From NCBI GenBank assembly GCA_013398615.1, contig VZSR01001685.1, positions 5,800,987-5,864,986 of the forward strand: a stretch of 64,000 bases of DNA, in the 5' to 3' direction. This DNA is from Brachypodius melanocephalos. Its lineage: Eukaryota > Chordata > Aves > Passeriformes > Pycnonotidae. The notes beneath the pieces were generated by a model. That model saw only the letters and a program-made list of their open reading frames with translations. It did no database searches and had not been told where the DNA came from. Of the stretch, positions 26,701 to 40,266 are shown piece after piece; the stretch's first letter is position 1; every line of letters starts with the position of its first letter. The position numbers and the translations under genes are program-made.

Positions 26701-29654
26701 GCAGCTATGGAGCCTTCAAGACCCAAAAGCTACAGTCTGCTCCCTCCCTCTTTCCTTCACCTCAGAAACTGAAAATCTGGACTATTTCCAGTTGTTTGTG
26801 CATCACACTCTGCCTGTAAGTGCACATAAGAGAATTGCAATGTGTCTGCTCAATGGGTAAAAATACTACCATGTAAAATAAACTCCATTATAGCTTGTAG
26901 AGTTATATCAATTTCAAGTCCTTGGAGTTTTCAAGACCTTATTCCTGAGAGTAGCCCCAGCCCTCCTGGCTTCAAACAGGAGGCTGGATTTGAGGCCAAC
27001 CTAAACTACCATATGACCTTATGGTTAACTGCAGACAGTTTCTATCATTAGTTTTACTGATCTGCAGAAAATTCCACCAGGCTACCTTCAGGGTTGTTTT
27101 GTTAATGAAGGAGATTTTGCCAAGCGAGGCTGCCAATTCAGCATTGTTCAGCTCTTTTTGAAGATAATTATTGCACCCTAATACCTGAAATCTAAACAAA
27201 TTGTGCAGCATTTTCCAGGCTTCTTTGGGGGAATGTTACCAGGATCAATTAAATGCTACATTATGTTTCCAGTTTCCTAACAAAATATGGGACAAGATTC
27301 CCTGTAGCCCAAGTGATTCTTTTGAAGGATTTTATTGAAACCAGGATTTCAATTGTCTTCTCAAGTGTTTGCAATATTGTTTTGCAGGCTTTTGTTTCTT
27401 CTTCCTCTTCCCCACCCTCCAGCAGAGAAAAATGAGCAATGAAGAATTTCTAGTTTACATACTGAGCCTCTCATAAGCTTTCCATTATGTTTTCCGTCTC
27501 AGACCTCAGAATTCAAGGCTCATTCTTTGGGGATGAAACTGGATATATTCAAAGCCTGCAGTCACTTGGAATACTTTCAGCACAGACATGGTGAGAACCC
27601 CAGTTATCCCACAGTCACGTGTACATTCTCAACACTTACAGGTCTGAATCAACATCTCCATCCATTTTTGCCCAAAATATTATGAAAGGTAAAAACCTGT
27701 TTTGCTATTTGTGTGATCTCTGTCAATGAACAACTAATTGGTCACAGAAAGACAGAATGGCTGGGATTACCGATACAGAAACAAAAAGGAGAATCATGCA
27801 GGAAACAAAAAGTGTGGCATAGATATCAAGCTTTGTACTCTTACAAATTTCCATCAAACAGACCCATAAAGACTTTCAAGAGAATTGAGAGGAATACAGC
27901 AATGGTTAACAAAAATAAGCAACAATTACAATTTTACAGTGGATGTTGCATGACACTACACGAAGCAAAATTCATTAAGATGATCTTTTTGAAATTAAAG
28001 AATCACAATAAACACAATAAATAACACTTCTAAGCAATCAGAAAGAGCAAATTCAAAATATTAAACGGAACATTTCAGCCAAACACTTAACTTTTTGGAG
28101 TGTGAACCCCCACCAGTTCTTACAACTCCAACTTAGAACTTGGAGGTTCTGCCTATATATGACAAATTAATCATTTGCTGTTGACTACACTTTTTGTGTA
28201 AATTCTCTTCTAGGAAAAAAGATGCCTCAGCATCACTCATAATCCACATACAGGGACATCAGACCAGGTGAAAACAGCTGGTGAAGGATGTTAATCATCG
28301 TTTCCCAGTCTGCATTGGCATCAATGAACAAGCTATATGAAAAACTGGGTGAAGTCCCAATATGGAAGGGCTTTGTCATGCATAAAAGCAAGTGAAAAGA
28401 GACAACACACTGCCAGTCATTTCCACAACACAGCTGTAACAAAATAGGTTTAGTTCCCAGACTCAAATATGGTCAAATTTCCTTCCACTGGGGATCAGGG
28501 TACAAGGATGAGTAATCTGGGTGATCCCGATACGGGTCGAGATTTTGGCTGAAGCAAAATAAGGACTTGGGTTAGGTGTGCACCTGCACTCCAAGGTCTC
28601 ACCAGTTCAACCAACAAAACAAAACATGAAATAAAGATCTGTTCATATTTTAATAAAGCTGATGAGCTGGGCATTTGCTACTGTAATTGTAGACTGGCCA
28701 GAGCTGCTTGTGAGAGACATTCCAACTGTTTCAGGCTGCCTAACCTGTTTGTGATATTCATAAGGATTTCTGTCCATTCAAAAGAAAACACAGAAACCCA
28801 CACAGAATGTCTTGCTGAGGTGAATCTCAAGGAACACTTCATAAAAGGAAATGCATCACTTTTAATAGTTTGTGGGTTTGTTACGAGTATGTAACTATAC
28901 TGCCATTATCTCCTCTATTATTTCCTGCTGTTCACCACCAAAACTGACATATTGCAAACTAGAGGTTAAAAAAAAAAAAAAAAACCAGCAAAAAATCAAA
29001 CAGAAGCACCACCACACCAAAAACAAGCCCTGATGGGTCCCTAATATCCTCATGTTTTCAAAACCCAGTTCCAAACTTAAATTTGTTCTCTAAATGTGTC
29101 CAAATTGTGTCCAAATCTTGAATCTCTTTGCTCTTCATAGAGTCTGTCTAAGCTTTCAGCAACTTTTTATTGCCTTTTTCTCAAGTCTCTCAGGACTCTA
29201 TAGAACACACAGCATTTTCAAAGCACTTGCATGTCACTGGTCCAAGCCCCAAAGTTTTTGCTGCTCTTCCTTGTCCAAACATGCTGTCTTATTAGCAGAG
29301 CTTTGTTTAAACAGGGACAAAGTAGGACCTGCAAATTCAGCCCACAGAGCAGCCCCTCTGTTCTGACTGAATGGACAGCACAGCTGTCAATCTTTCAGAT
29401 CTGTGGTCTGAGATATGCAGCTCCCAGGCTACACATCTCAACACTTTTCTAGTCCTCTTTCCTAGATGAGATGGGAAAGTCTGGGAGATAACATCACTTG
29501 AAAAATGTCTAAAATTATTCCTCCACCCAGAGGATTTATTTTAACTGATAATGAGTTGTTTTCTTTCTATACAGTTGCAGTGTTATGCTTCTGCAATGCA
29601 GTGATCTCAGTTTTAGAGTGTTCTTGGAGCAACAGCAGCCCAGCTTCAGACCTG
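23771..29654. other. Unique AT-rich stretch, no gene recognised
   Basis: Apart from a 17-base A-run at 28968-28984, I see no repeat or gene. Open frames do not exceed 120 codons (26303-26665, minus) and match nothing familiar. The segment 24950-25190 has an even, low-repeat composition that could be a conserved noncoding element, which is a guess. Confidence 0.5.
28968..28984. repeat. Poly-A run
   Basis: Seventeen consecutive A residues, followed by an A-rich, C-containing stretch to about 29025. No retrogene body is recognised upstream. Confidence 0.85.
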
Positions 29655-29710
29655 TTTTTATCCTTATTTATCCAATTTATCCTCATTTATCCTTTTATCC
29701 AATTCATCTC
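29655..29710. repeat. Degenerate TTTATCC-type array
   Basis: About five imperfect copies of an 8-10 bp word ending in TTTATCC, separated by AA, TC or TT. It lies inside the longest ATG-started frame of the window (29505-29990, 161 codons) and causes that frame's repeated Phe-Ile-Gln-Phe-Ile peptide. The frame is therefore better explained by the repeat than by a gene. Confidence 0.7.
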
Positions 29711-32700
29711 CATTATCACATGCATCTTTACTTTGGTTTCCTTGGCAAATCAAACATATTTTATTCCCAGGCACAAGAAGGATATCTTAATATTTCTCTT
29801 GTGCAGAGCACAGCTTGTAATGTTACCACGTCTCGAGCATGTCATAAACATGGAATCTCCCTCAAACCATGGAGCAGAGCCGAGCCAAGATCAGAGCCAC
29901 AGCAGCAGCCAATTCTGTATGCTCCAATTGCCAACTACTCAACATTTTTACTCTGGTAAATCTCTAATTCAAGAGCTTATTAAACGATAATTTTGTTCTA
30001 GCACAGATACTAATGATCACTCTTTTAAATACACTTGTACTGCAGGGGAGTTTAATTAACACAGTCTTTTTTTCCAAACACCCCTCCAATTTAAATATTC
30101 TCTCAAATATCTTCACTTTTATTATTCTATTATTGAATTAGGAAAAGACGCCTTATTTCATGGTAATTAGACAGTGACATTTTAATGTACCTTATAATAT
30201 GACAATGTTGTATATCATTTGTTAAGTCCCATAAGATTTTCCATAGATAAAAATTACTGTTTAAAAAAAGAATGTAAGCAAAGATCTTAATCAAAGCTGA
30301 GTGATACTGAAATTCTGCTGAATGATCCTCTCTGTTTATGCTTTCAACAGATGAAAACACTCAGATGAAAAGTGTAAAGTGACATCTGAGCAGTGTATTT
30401 TTTGTCCACTTGTCAGTGAGGCGGATATATAATGTTTCAAACCAATGAGCAAAGTAAACACGTTTTTGGTACTTGAGGAAAAATCATAACATTAAAAAAC
30501 CTATTTACTGATTATTATACCTGGCTATGCTAAGTTATTGTTAATTTGTTGGGAAGCTCTGTTTCTGCTCTCTATGTTGCTCCAGAACAGAGATCAGGAT
30601 TGGGGTGTGAGGTGGGGGAAATGGAAATTAAGCTTCTAAGCCTAATAGAGACATCCTTCTCCAGAAGGACAGATCAACAGCATGGGCTTAATTTAGACAT
30701 TTTGAATCAACTTTGTGAACAATCTCGTTTCCCACCAAGGGCAGAAGAAACCACAATTATCCTTCCTGGGCTGAAGCTCTATTTTCTGTAAGGATCCACC
30801 AGGTCCCATACCTAAGTCTGGGACCAACATTTCTATTGAACTTAGCACTAAAATACTTTGACATTTTCCAACTACATGAGAGAAGAGTGTCTGATTTTAA
30901 TATCACATCTATCCATGGAAATCTTGGTAGCATCTTCAATGCAAGGAGAAAGGTACATATATCAGAGACTGACAATTAAACTTTGATTAGTTGGAGATCC
31001 TGAAAGTAAAAAGTACAGAGGCACAGGCATATTTAAGGTACTATACCTGTAGGGCTTTATTAGCAAAACTTGAAAGAAAATTCATGCAATTTTACTTCCA
31101 TTTCCTTTTTATGCAACACTCATTTCCAAACCTTTTGAAATATGTTATGTTCAATTAAATTCTTTACCATCTTGCTCCTTAAAATTAACTAGGACAGAAT
31201 TTTCACTGTGTTATGCCTGGCCCTACTTTTAATTATCCTCACTTAGAATATTAGACACCATGCTGATTTCTGTCTAGAGGAAATGACCTAGGATCATTGG
31301 AAGCATATGAAGTTCATTTAAGATGAAGCAATAACTTATATTAGAGGATGTAAAAGGTCTTAACCTCCAGTCCTTCAACATACTGCAGCAAAAAGCTCCT
31401 GGGTTTTTTAATTAAAGAAAGACATCTGCAATGCATTTTTCCCCCAAATTCACTTAATAGCCTTTAAAACAAGTCTCCCTGGCTAAATGGCTGTACTTGA
31501 GCATACATGTAAGAAGCATCACCCAACTCAGCTGGCTGGCTTTGATGATTATTTGGGGCATTAGGCTTCTGACTGTAACCCCTGGGTTGCACTCATTCAA
31601 CATGCACCTGGAGCACAATATTTGTCTCTGTTAATGTTTCATTTTAAAAATAAAACATTATCAGTCTCGCTCACACGCTTGGAGTTCCCTAGTACAAAGC
31701 CTTCCCAAAGCTTCATCTCACTTGAAATTCACTGCTAAAAATGTCTGGCAGTTTACTGGAGCACAGGTAGAGATTTAGCTGACAGCTGCTGGTTCACAAA
31801 AATACGGTACCTGCCTCTTAAAGCACAGAAATAAAGGGATGCTTCAGGAAATAAAGGCTGACTCACATATTAATCTTGTCCAGTCATTATAGTCTAACTA
31901 AATGCTGAGTTAATTAGGCTTTCCTTTAAGTGCAGTCTTTCTGGAATTTACACAATGTTAACTCAGTAAACATGCAAGAGCTGATCCTGACACTGTTATA
32001 ACCTTTCCTAAAATAACAACATTAATTTTAAAGGCAGAGGGAATTGTATTTTGCCTTTGAATTATCAGGCCAGGATGTTATAATACAGATGATTATTTTA
32101 GGCAGATTAGTCAGCCTAAAGCTAAGGGAGTGAACCTCTACCTTGCAAACAACATTGGTCTCCACTGAGAATGCCTGCTGCCAGCTCTGCAGTGAGGAAA
32201 TCTGAAGCAAGTTATTATTGGAAGCACCATAAAAAGACTCTGACAATAACAGATTTCAAACAACATAAACCTTAAGAGTTTAACACTCGCACCTTAATTT
32301 GGCCTTGCAAACATCTAATTAGACAGTACAGAAACAAGTTATCACATGGGCTACTGTGAGAAGTCTCTCATTAAGAGTAAGGAGAAGAAAAATTCCAACA
32401 CCTCAATAGCCAGAATTCCTGGCCCCATATCCCATATTGCCTTAATCTTTCTAATCTGGATCCTCCACTTTGGACCTCTGCTCCTCATCACTGTTATGCT
32501 CTCATCTTCTTACCATAGCTCCACACTCCCCAATCCAAGGCTGGTAATTGCTAGTCCATAGAAATATGGAACCTTGCTCTTAAAAAAAAATTAAAATAAA
32601 ATAAATAAATAAATTTTAAAAAAAAAAGAAGTTGAAATCTTCTGTGCCCACAGATATCCCAGCCCATCAGTGGTATTTCCATTGTAAAGCAAATTCCCTC

Positions 32701-35000
32701 CTGACTGCAAAAACTGTCATCTGGAGCTGAAAAAAGGAAGTCCTAAACATGCTGCTGTTTTTTCTGCCACTGAGAATATGAAAGGAGGTGGCCAAATGTC
32801 TGAGCCTGCTTCTACCTCTCAGGAGCTTCTGTGGCTTCTTCTGTGCCCCTTTGTACATTGACCCAGATGCTGATGGTAGCTCCTTGCTGTGCAGGTGTGT
32901 AACTACCTTCCAAGCATGGGCCAGTTTAAAGCTGAACAAGCCAAACACATCACCCATAACACATGATGGGCCCAAAAAATTAAGAGCAGTTCACAATTCA
33001 GTTATAGGCCAGCCATAAAACAAGCTCTTAGGACAGCCATTTCCACCCATGTGAAAAAAAGGTATATGAAACATGATGATTTAAATTTTAAGAAGTCCAT
33101 GTTCAGTTTCTATGAATTTGTCCTGCATTCAAAGTTTTGAAGAGCCCGGCATGTGCCACTGACTTTTGTGAATGCTTTCTTGTAATTGCTGATCAAACTC
33201 ATCTGACATAGTTACTACCAAACACCATCTGTCATTTCCAAACACTATTCAGGCTATTCTCCAATTTTTTCCAGACTTGCAAATTTCTTTCTCTGTCTGC
33301 TGCAAGTGCCAGCCTTCAACAAATTTCTTACACTCTTGACTGAGAAAGATTATATAAACAAGCAAAAATTATTTCAAAAGAACAATTTATGTCCAGGGTG
33401 TGGTTTGGGCAAAGTTGGTCAGGCTCTTTATTTTACCTCTGCTTGTTTCCACATTGCAGTTTACGATGGAAACCTGAACCAAGGAATGCTCTGGGAATGG
33501 CTACAGTGAGCCTGGACACACAGCGTTATAAACCAGGCTCTGAGATTTGTTTGTTCAAGAGCACTGTCCAAGCACCTTTACCATGTATTAAATACAAGTT
33601 ATTTGAAAGGTATTTGAGAGCCAAATTTGGCTCAGTATTACCTTTTATCTTTTATGGCTTGTGGAAATTTTCCCTGCTTAATTATCAAAGCATTTTATGG
33701 TCTTCTACAGTCCCCAGGAAAAGAGGGACAGAAGAGAAAGGTGGGGGAGGCAGCCTGATCCATCAAGGCATGTGGATGAAAGCCTGACCTCCAGAGCTCC
33801 TGGGGAATGGTAGAGTTTGTTAACCTCCAAAGCTAGAGTGCCTGCCCTTCTGCAGGAGGGCTGGAGGCTTTGAAATTGGAAGCCAACATCCAACAGCTGT
33901 AGTCATCTGTGTGGTATGAGCACATTGTGCCCTAGAAAATGCACCAAATCCAGTTCCTCAGTGTTTGGAGAGGGTGGTCAAGGCTTGCTGTGATTACAGC
34001 TCCTACAACCAGCAGCTTCTCCTCTGGTGATGGTATTGGGGAGCAGGAAAACAAGCCCTCCTTCACCCATCCCCTTCCTCTTCTGTCTACTGCAATGGCA
34101 AAGAAAGTCTCCTTTCTCTTGCATTTGCACAAAGTCCAGCAACATGAGGTTACCAACCTCTCTGCTTACTAATACCACAGAATCAAAATAACTAAAGAAT
34201 AAATTCTTCCAAAACTAATCCAGATCCCTCTTATTCTAGTATATTCCAATAGAAATTTGATACCTAAGCTTCCTGGAAATCCTGCTAGATGTTTAACTGG
34301 ATATCATATAATTAAGCTCCTTTTAAAAAATCATATGATCCTACTAGAATATCCTTTGAAGATTTTGGCATTCAACAGCAGGGAACTATGAAAGATTTTA
34401 CAGCGAACCATAAATTAATTTCCACATTATAGTAGTAAGGGAGCATCACATTTGTTCAGACTGCTTCCCTCCTTGTTCTGTCAGATGAAGCTAAACACCC
34501 AGCACTGTAAATAATCTAGGCACCCTTGCCAGCATCCAAGACTGGCCCAGATTTTCAAAGGCTATACCAAGCTCCTCAATGAGCTTTCTAATCCTGTTAG
34601 ATACTTTCCAATTTAACAGGTAGAAAAGCACAACTTTGCCTAATCATGCTTATTTCTCCCACAATGTGCCTGGGCAGACAGTGACTCTGACACGTGCATA
34701 CAGTCCTGGTGTTCATTCGTGTATGGCAGCGACACGGAATTTGCACTGCAGCCAATTCAATGTTCAATGTACATAAAACAAGAACTTTGCATTAATAGTG
34801 TAAGATTTCACACATGCAAGAACAAGGCAGCAGGAAAGTGCAATTTTAGATTCTAGGTAAGCACTGCATATAGTTGTAAATCAAGAAGATAATCAAGAGC
34901 TTAATTATTACCCTCTGTAGTCACATTTCTCCATATATGTCTGGCTTATGTCTGTGATCTCTGCTTTAAAACCTCTTTAGATGGTTCAAAATAGATGTAG
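29711..35000. other. Unique sequence, no gene recognised
   Basis: No coding gene or transposon is recognised. An AT-rich imperfect hairpin lies at 31632-31660 and an A-rich tract at 32581-32630. The intervals 31790-32240 and 34690-34900 are repeat-free, and the latter contains a small CpG cluster around 34720-34740. Either could be a conserved element, but that cannot be judged from one sequence. Confidence 0.5.
32581..32630. repeat. A-rich tract with AAAT units
   Basis: Poly-A flanks a short (AAAT)n core. Simple repeat. Confidence 0.85.
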
Positions 35001-35025
35001 CATATACACATATACACATATACAC
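35001..35025. repeat. 8-bp tandem array, three copies
   Basis: The unit CATATACA is repeated three times without mismatch, plus one extra base. It is a short microsatellite-like array. Confidence 0.85.
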
Positions 35026-35136
35026 TGCATCCTCTCCTACTGTGGTCCAGCACTCCATGCCAAGAAATCAAATGAATAGCCAGACATTTACATTTTGGCT
35101 TCACAACAAAGATAGGCCATCATTCTGCAAGATCCA

Positions 35137-35237
35137 AATAAATAAAACAAAAACAAAAAAACCCAAACTAACAAACAAAAAAAAAAAACACAAAAAAACA
35201 CAAAAAATCCACAAACAAACAAAAAAACCCCCAAAAA
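35137..35237. repeat. Long A-rich tract
   Basis: About 100 bases of A-runs broken by C, CC or T. It forces a Lys-rich artefactual open frame on the + strand (35042-35353), which should not be taken as a gene. Confidence 0.9.
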
Positions 35238-38167
35238 TTGTTAGGGTGGCAAGTCAAAGAGGATATGGCAGAGGTGGAAAAAGATCACAGGAAGAAATTT
35301 CAAAGATTAATTTGAACATGAGGAGTGGTATTTCTAATAAATTGTGCAGGTGACAAGTGAGCAGATTTTGCTGGAAGAGATCTTCAAAACACAAGCTATT
35401 TATACTCCCTCAAGTCTCATTCATTCCTGGAAAGGGGTATCTAATTTTTTTAAGCCTATTTTCAGGCTTTTCTCATCACTTTGTTCCCACCTGCCTTCTG
35501 CCAGGAATGAGGGACAATTTCTAACAGGGCAGTAAAATAACAGGGAAATAAAAGGATGATAGGAAAGGAAGGGGAAGAGTCAAACGTTTCTGGGTCTATA
35601 CTCCAGCCCCACAGCCCAGAATTTAATGCTCAGTCCAAGTGAATGCAAGGAAACCTTTTATAAAACAGTGAAAAGGGATTAAACCCTGTGTCCAGCATCG
35701 CATTAGCAGGACAGAAATCATCCCCTCAAAACTGAGATGTGATAGCAAAGAACCTAAAACTGCCTTGTGAACACCTCACCCAGAGATAGGCAGCTCTAAG
35801 TTGGATAACACTGAAACTGAAAATGCCAACGAAAAAATCAGCCCGTTGGTTCCAGGTGCCTCACCCAGGAGCAGCAGCTCTTTCTTCCTACTGACAACCC
35901 ATAGAACAAGGTTGAAAGAAGTCAGCCTGTATTGTAGGCTTTGTAGTGACTTTGTAGGACTTGTAGTAGGCTTTTACTACTATCCCTTAGTAAACTGGAT
36001 TTACCAAATTGCACCCTTCTTTTCAGAAAAAAAGTAGTGATTATATCTGTTAAAAAGCAGGCTCAGAAAGCTTCCCACTTCCCTTCCTGAGGAAAAGCAA
36101 AACCTTGGCAGCTAAAAATAAATCAAAACCTGGGGAAATGAGAAATTGAAAAAGAACAGAAAGATGAGATATATTTAGGTTTTTGAAAACCAAAAAAGGA
36201 ATAGACATGCCAGGTACAGAAGTTACCACCAAAAAAATAAAAAACAGCCCTGGGAGATGGAGACTGTGGATTTAGGCAGGGGAATTCAACCTGAAGCCCA
36301 AGTATACTTAAGCAGATATTAAGGTGGCAAAGTCCCAAATCAGAATTTCTAGCTAATAAAGCAGAGCCACATACCAATTTCAGGTCAAACATAAACATGT
36401 GTTTTTGCTAAATAGTAACAAAAATATTCAGGAATTAATTAAAAGAAAAACTAGCTACAAGTCTGACTAGAAGTACGTAGGAAGAAAACCACGTTTTTCT
36501 CCTGCTCTCTAAAGTTTTGCAGTCTTTTGATTAGTCTTCTGTGGAAAAAAAAAAAAAAACCTTTTCAGTTAAAAGTTAATAACTCTCTCATATATAATAT
36601 GCTACAATCTGCTTGCACTGAAATTTATGGCTAATCTTACCTTTGCAATCTTGGCAAAATTTATCTATCTGCTTCTAATATTTCCTTTGATTGCTGGTTC
36701 ATTTTTCGCACAATCCAAAAAACTGAATTCCTAGTATTAAGGACAAACCATTCTACTGTCCTTTGTCCTCAGCATTTGTATATAGCTCTTGATAACTTTG
36801 TGTGCCACGAGCAAATATTTGCTTTTGACTCTGGGATTTTTTAAATTTTTCCTTTAACAGAGACGCTTTTGTTTGTACACAGGCAGTTCCTGTCAGGCAA
36901 TGCATGATAAGCATCACCTCTCGATACTCCTGTCCTGAACAGCATCAATAGAGTAAGGCCACAGCTGCATCAGTTATCTGCAGAGGAGAAGCCTTGGTCC
37001 AGCGTGCTGCAGTGCCCTTCCACTGCACACAGCTTCCAGTGCCTGCTCAGCTCCAGGGTGACAGAAATTCACATGGCCGTGCTCAACCCCCCACTTCTGC
37101 AGCTCAGAAAAGCTGAGTGCTGAAGAAATCATGAATTCAACATAGCACTCGGGAATATCTAGCATGTGGTGTTCCAAAGTTGTATTTTCAGTGCTTCAAT
37201 CTCTAAAAAGTAAAGGAGTTCAGTAGTGCTGTCCAGCTAAAGGCAGAATAACTTACTTGTCTCCACTTTAAAATCTCATTCAGATTCCTCTTATTGATGT
37301 AAAAGTATTTTTACTTCAGCTGAAACTTTCCAACCACATCCATGTCTTTGATTACAGCCAGCCATTCACAACCTGTGTATTTGCATTCCTGAGGGATGTT
37401 CACAAAGTGTTTTTCTTTTTAATTTGCCTCCACCCAGTTTACATTGTTTTCAATTCTGATGCAGCTTCAATGCAGCTCTCCACGAACTGATCAGCAGGAA
37501 GCACATGATGATGATGAACCATTCACAGCATGTGGCAATACCAATACACCTGGCATTGAAAGCCACACCAATGAGGAAAAACAAAATTTGCTGACTACAT
37601 AGGTGCTGTTTCATCTGTCCAGCTGGAAGACCCAGGTCACTTGCTTCCTTGAAAGGGTTCCAGGTTCAGTGTTCAAGCATGAACTACAGTAAATGACAGA
37701 TAAAAAACACAGCCAAAGGATGAAGGGAAGGAAAAGAGCACCCATGCATCATCTCCACCATAGCAGGTAGGCTATTGCATATTTCAATCAGATGTCAGTA
37801 ACCTTCTACAAATGTAGATCATACATATGCATATACAGAGTCATGCATACTTTGAGCTCCTATTTATCTGCAGAAAAATGAATAAACAGTGCCAGTGGAA
37901 AGCCATAAGATTGTCACCTAGACGAGTTGCATAAATCTAATATTTCAGATCGCTGAAAATAGACTTTGGCTGTTTGATTCGACCATAAATCAGGATCCCC
38001 GCTCATCTGGATTTAGAGTAGCTTTCCTTTGCAGTTTTGAGAGTCTCAAAGGAATACACTGTTCACTGATTTATGTACTAGTCTTGCTGAAAAGTTGATT
38101 TACCTTTGCTTTCTGCAAACAGTGAATTCAGCTCACTAGTTTCTCTGAATATGCAAAGCCTGTACTG

Positions 38168-38177
38168 TATATAAAGG
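38168..38177 (+). promoter_or_regulatory. TATA-box-like motif, unproven
   Basis: TATATAAAGG is a full match to the vertebrate TATA-box consensus and sits in a repeat-free block. No CpG cluster, Inr or open first exon supports it downstream. Such motifs are expected by chance in AT-rich DNA, so this is a weak call. Confidence 0.15.
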
Positions 38178-38527
38178 TGGGAGAGTTTGACAGCTTGCAG
38201 CTAAGTAAATCACACTGATCCCAGCATTTGCCTTGAGATTTACAGTGCATGCTATAATTTAGCCCCTCAATGTCAGCCCAGAAAATATAGTCAAACAGGA
38301 AAATGTTTTGTCATCTTTTCATACACTGGATCTTCTTTAATTTATCCATTATCTCAAAATCACTCTACCTAACAAATTCTACTTTTGAAAGTATTACCAA
38401 GGACACCTAGAAAAGTTTTCAAAATTAATTTGACAACAACCTTTTCAACTTTCAGGATATTTCAGCTCTTGAAACAAATATTGGGCTACAGGAAGTTTCC
38501 TTTATATTTCAAGCAATGCTTACTTAC

Positions 38528-38601
38528 TTTAATATGAGCCTGCATACATTCACAGTTAAAAGAGCAACGGCAGCGAGCATAAACTTCAGAGCCTTTCTTT
38601 T
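38528..38601 (-). other. Candidate internal exon, Cys-rich peptide
   Basis: On the minus strand a 74-bp segment is preceded by a strong acceptor (CTTGTTTTGTTTTCAG) and followed by a near-perfect donor (GTAAGTAAG). One frame is open for 24 codons and gives Lys-Lys-Gly-Ser-Glu-Val-Tyr-Ala, then a Cys-x-Cys-x3-Cys-x-Cys cluster, ending His-Ile-Lys. It starts with two bases of a split codon and ends in phase 0. It holds two CpGs (CGC and CGT arginine codons) in an AT-rich neighbourhood, as coding exons often do. I do not recognise the protein. A second frame is also open, so chance is not excluded. Confidence 0.3.
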
Positions 38602-40266
38602 CTGAAAACAAAACAAGTAGGCTAATCATAGGCATCTCTACTTCAGGAAAAATAAAAACAAAGCCACAAGAACAACCAAACCAAGCAACCAACCAACCAG
38701 TGAAGAGTAGAAGAATTCATGTTATGAAGTGTAGTCAGTATTCTCCATACCCATCGCTCCTGCACATTTGATAAAAATACTGTAATATTTATTTCCACGC
38801 ATGAGATAAAACACAAACCTGCGATCAGTTAAAACATTATAACAGATATTTCAGGACAATACATCCTCTCAGAGTCGTTTAGCCAACTCATTTACCACAT
38901 TCAGTATTTGCAAATGCAGATTCTTTGCCTACAGAGGTGACCCAACTGCCACAACATTGCAGATTTCAAGATAAGAGATATGTTTCTTTCTTCTTCTCTT
39001 TATTTTGGCAAACTATAACTTGATGCATTCTTTATAGGGACTTTTCATGCTTCTGGAAAGAACTGTGCACCTCATTGCCTAGCTGAATAATGAGGAAATA
39101 TTATCTCCTTTGTAGAAAATTATGCCGCCATTGTCACAATATGAAGACAGCATAATTTATAACTTCTTCTTTCTCTCTTCCTTTCATTTCAGCCTGGACA
39201 CTGGGTCACATATCAAATTTCAAGCCATTTTTCATTTTAGGAGCTAATCTGTTTGGTTACTGGAGTGGAATGACAGAACACACCTGTGATCAAAGGGGAA
39301 GGTAGATGGAAAAAACATCTCCTGAGTTCATGTACATCCATTACCCTGACCTTGTTACATGGTGCTTCATATAGGTTTGGTCAATTATTAGACATTTGAC
39401 AGTTACTTCCAGCACAAAGAAACTATTGAGCAAGTTTGGCATGCATTTTGTTCTTTATTAATTTAAACTGTCTCAAGCAATGACTCGAGAGAGGTCAAAT
39501 ATCTCTTGATAAAAAAATTAAAATTCTTTCTGTAAAAAGGAGCATATTCACAGTGACAAAATCCAGAAAGCCTCATTCTTTAGGATGAAGCAAGACCACT
39601 CCCTGCTACTCAAATTAACAGAGTATCAGGACCTTCTTTAGTGAAAAAAAACCCAGATTCAAGACCTGGCTTAAACTCATTAAGGGTTTTCAAACCCAGA
39701 TTAGGCTAATTCAGGGGTTTCCCTAGGAGCAGTTTTAAGTGTCTCTTTTGTTCCAGTGGAGAACAAAGAAAACCAAATTTTGAGTGCTGCAGTTTTTCCA
39801 CAGAGGTGGAACTTTTCTCACCCAGTCACTTTTAATTATCTTCACTCAGATCATGAGAGCACTGACACATGATGGGATTGCAAGGATTACAAGGCAAAGC
39901 TTAGGGCCATGATCCCAGCCCCACAACTGTCTCAGCACTGTGAGGAGGGACAGGGCTGCTGGCACCACACTTTAATGAATGTTTCCCTTACGGCTTATGG
40001 ATTTCTAATCCAATCTTGGGATTTCACTCTTTTTAATTCCAAGCTCTGTTTTGACCAGGGAGCATGCTCAGACTAGGAAAGGGAAGAAAAATGGTGCAGA
40101 AGGAATCACATCTCTGTAAAGAATTTGGTTATCAGTTCATCTCTGGTACACGTTGCTGATTCTGTCCTCTGTTTAATACCTGGGTCATGTTCCCCTTAAT
40201 TGTTTTCTGGATAAGTATAAAATAATAAACAATGAAGAAACAAGGCCAATTCTAGATGCTTATTTG

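Larger units (their letters stand above)
35238..40266. other. Unique sequence containing one exon-like segment near 38.5 kb
   Basis: A 15-base A-run at 36545-36559 is the only notable simple repeat. The block from about 37850 to 38260 is repeat-free and includes a TATA-like motif. The exon-like segment at 38528-38601 is listed separately. A strong minus-strand donor near 36636 (CAAAG before GTAAGATT) has no open exon behind it. Another near 37250 would close only a 33-bp open segment with a weak acceptor. Confidence 0.5.

Noticed and set aside
29505..29990. Longest ATG-started frame (161 codons, +)
   Set aside because: It reads through a degenerate TTTATCC array that creates a repeated Phe-Ile-Gln peptide. 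A second 124-codon frame overlaps it, no domain is seen, and the length is within chance for 64 kb.
35042..35353. Lys-rich 103-codon frame
   Set aside because: The Lys-rich part is translation of an A-rich simple repeat.
36634..36700. Very strong minus-strand donor (CAAAG/GTAAGATT)
   Set aside because: All three frames upstream contain stops within about 40 bp and no good acceptor is closer.
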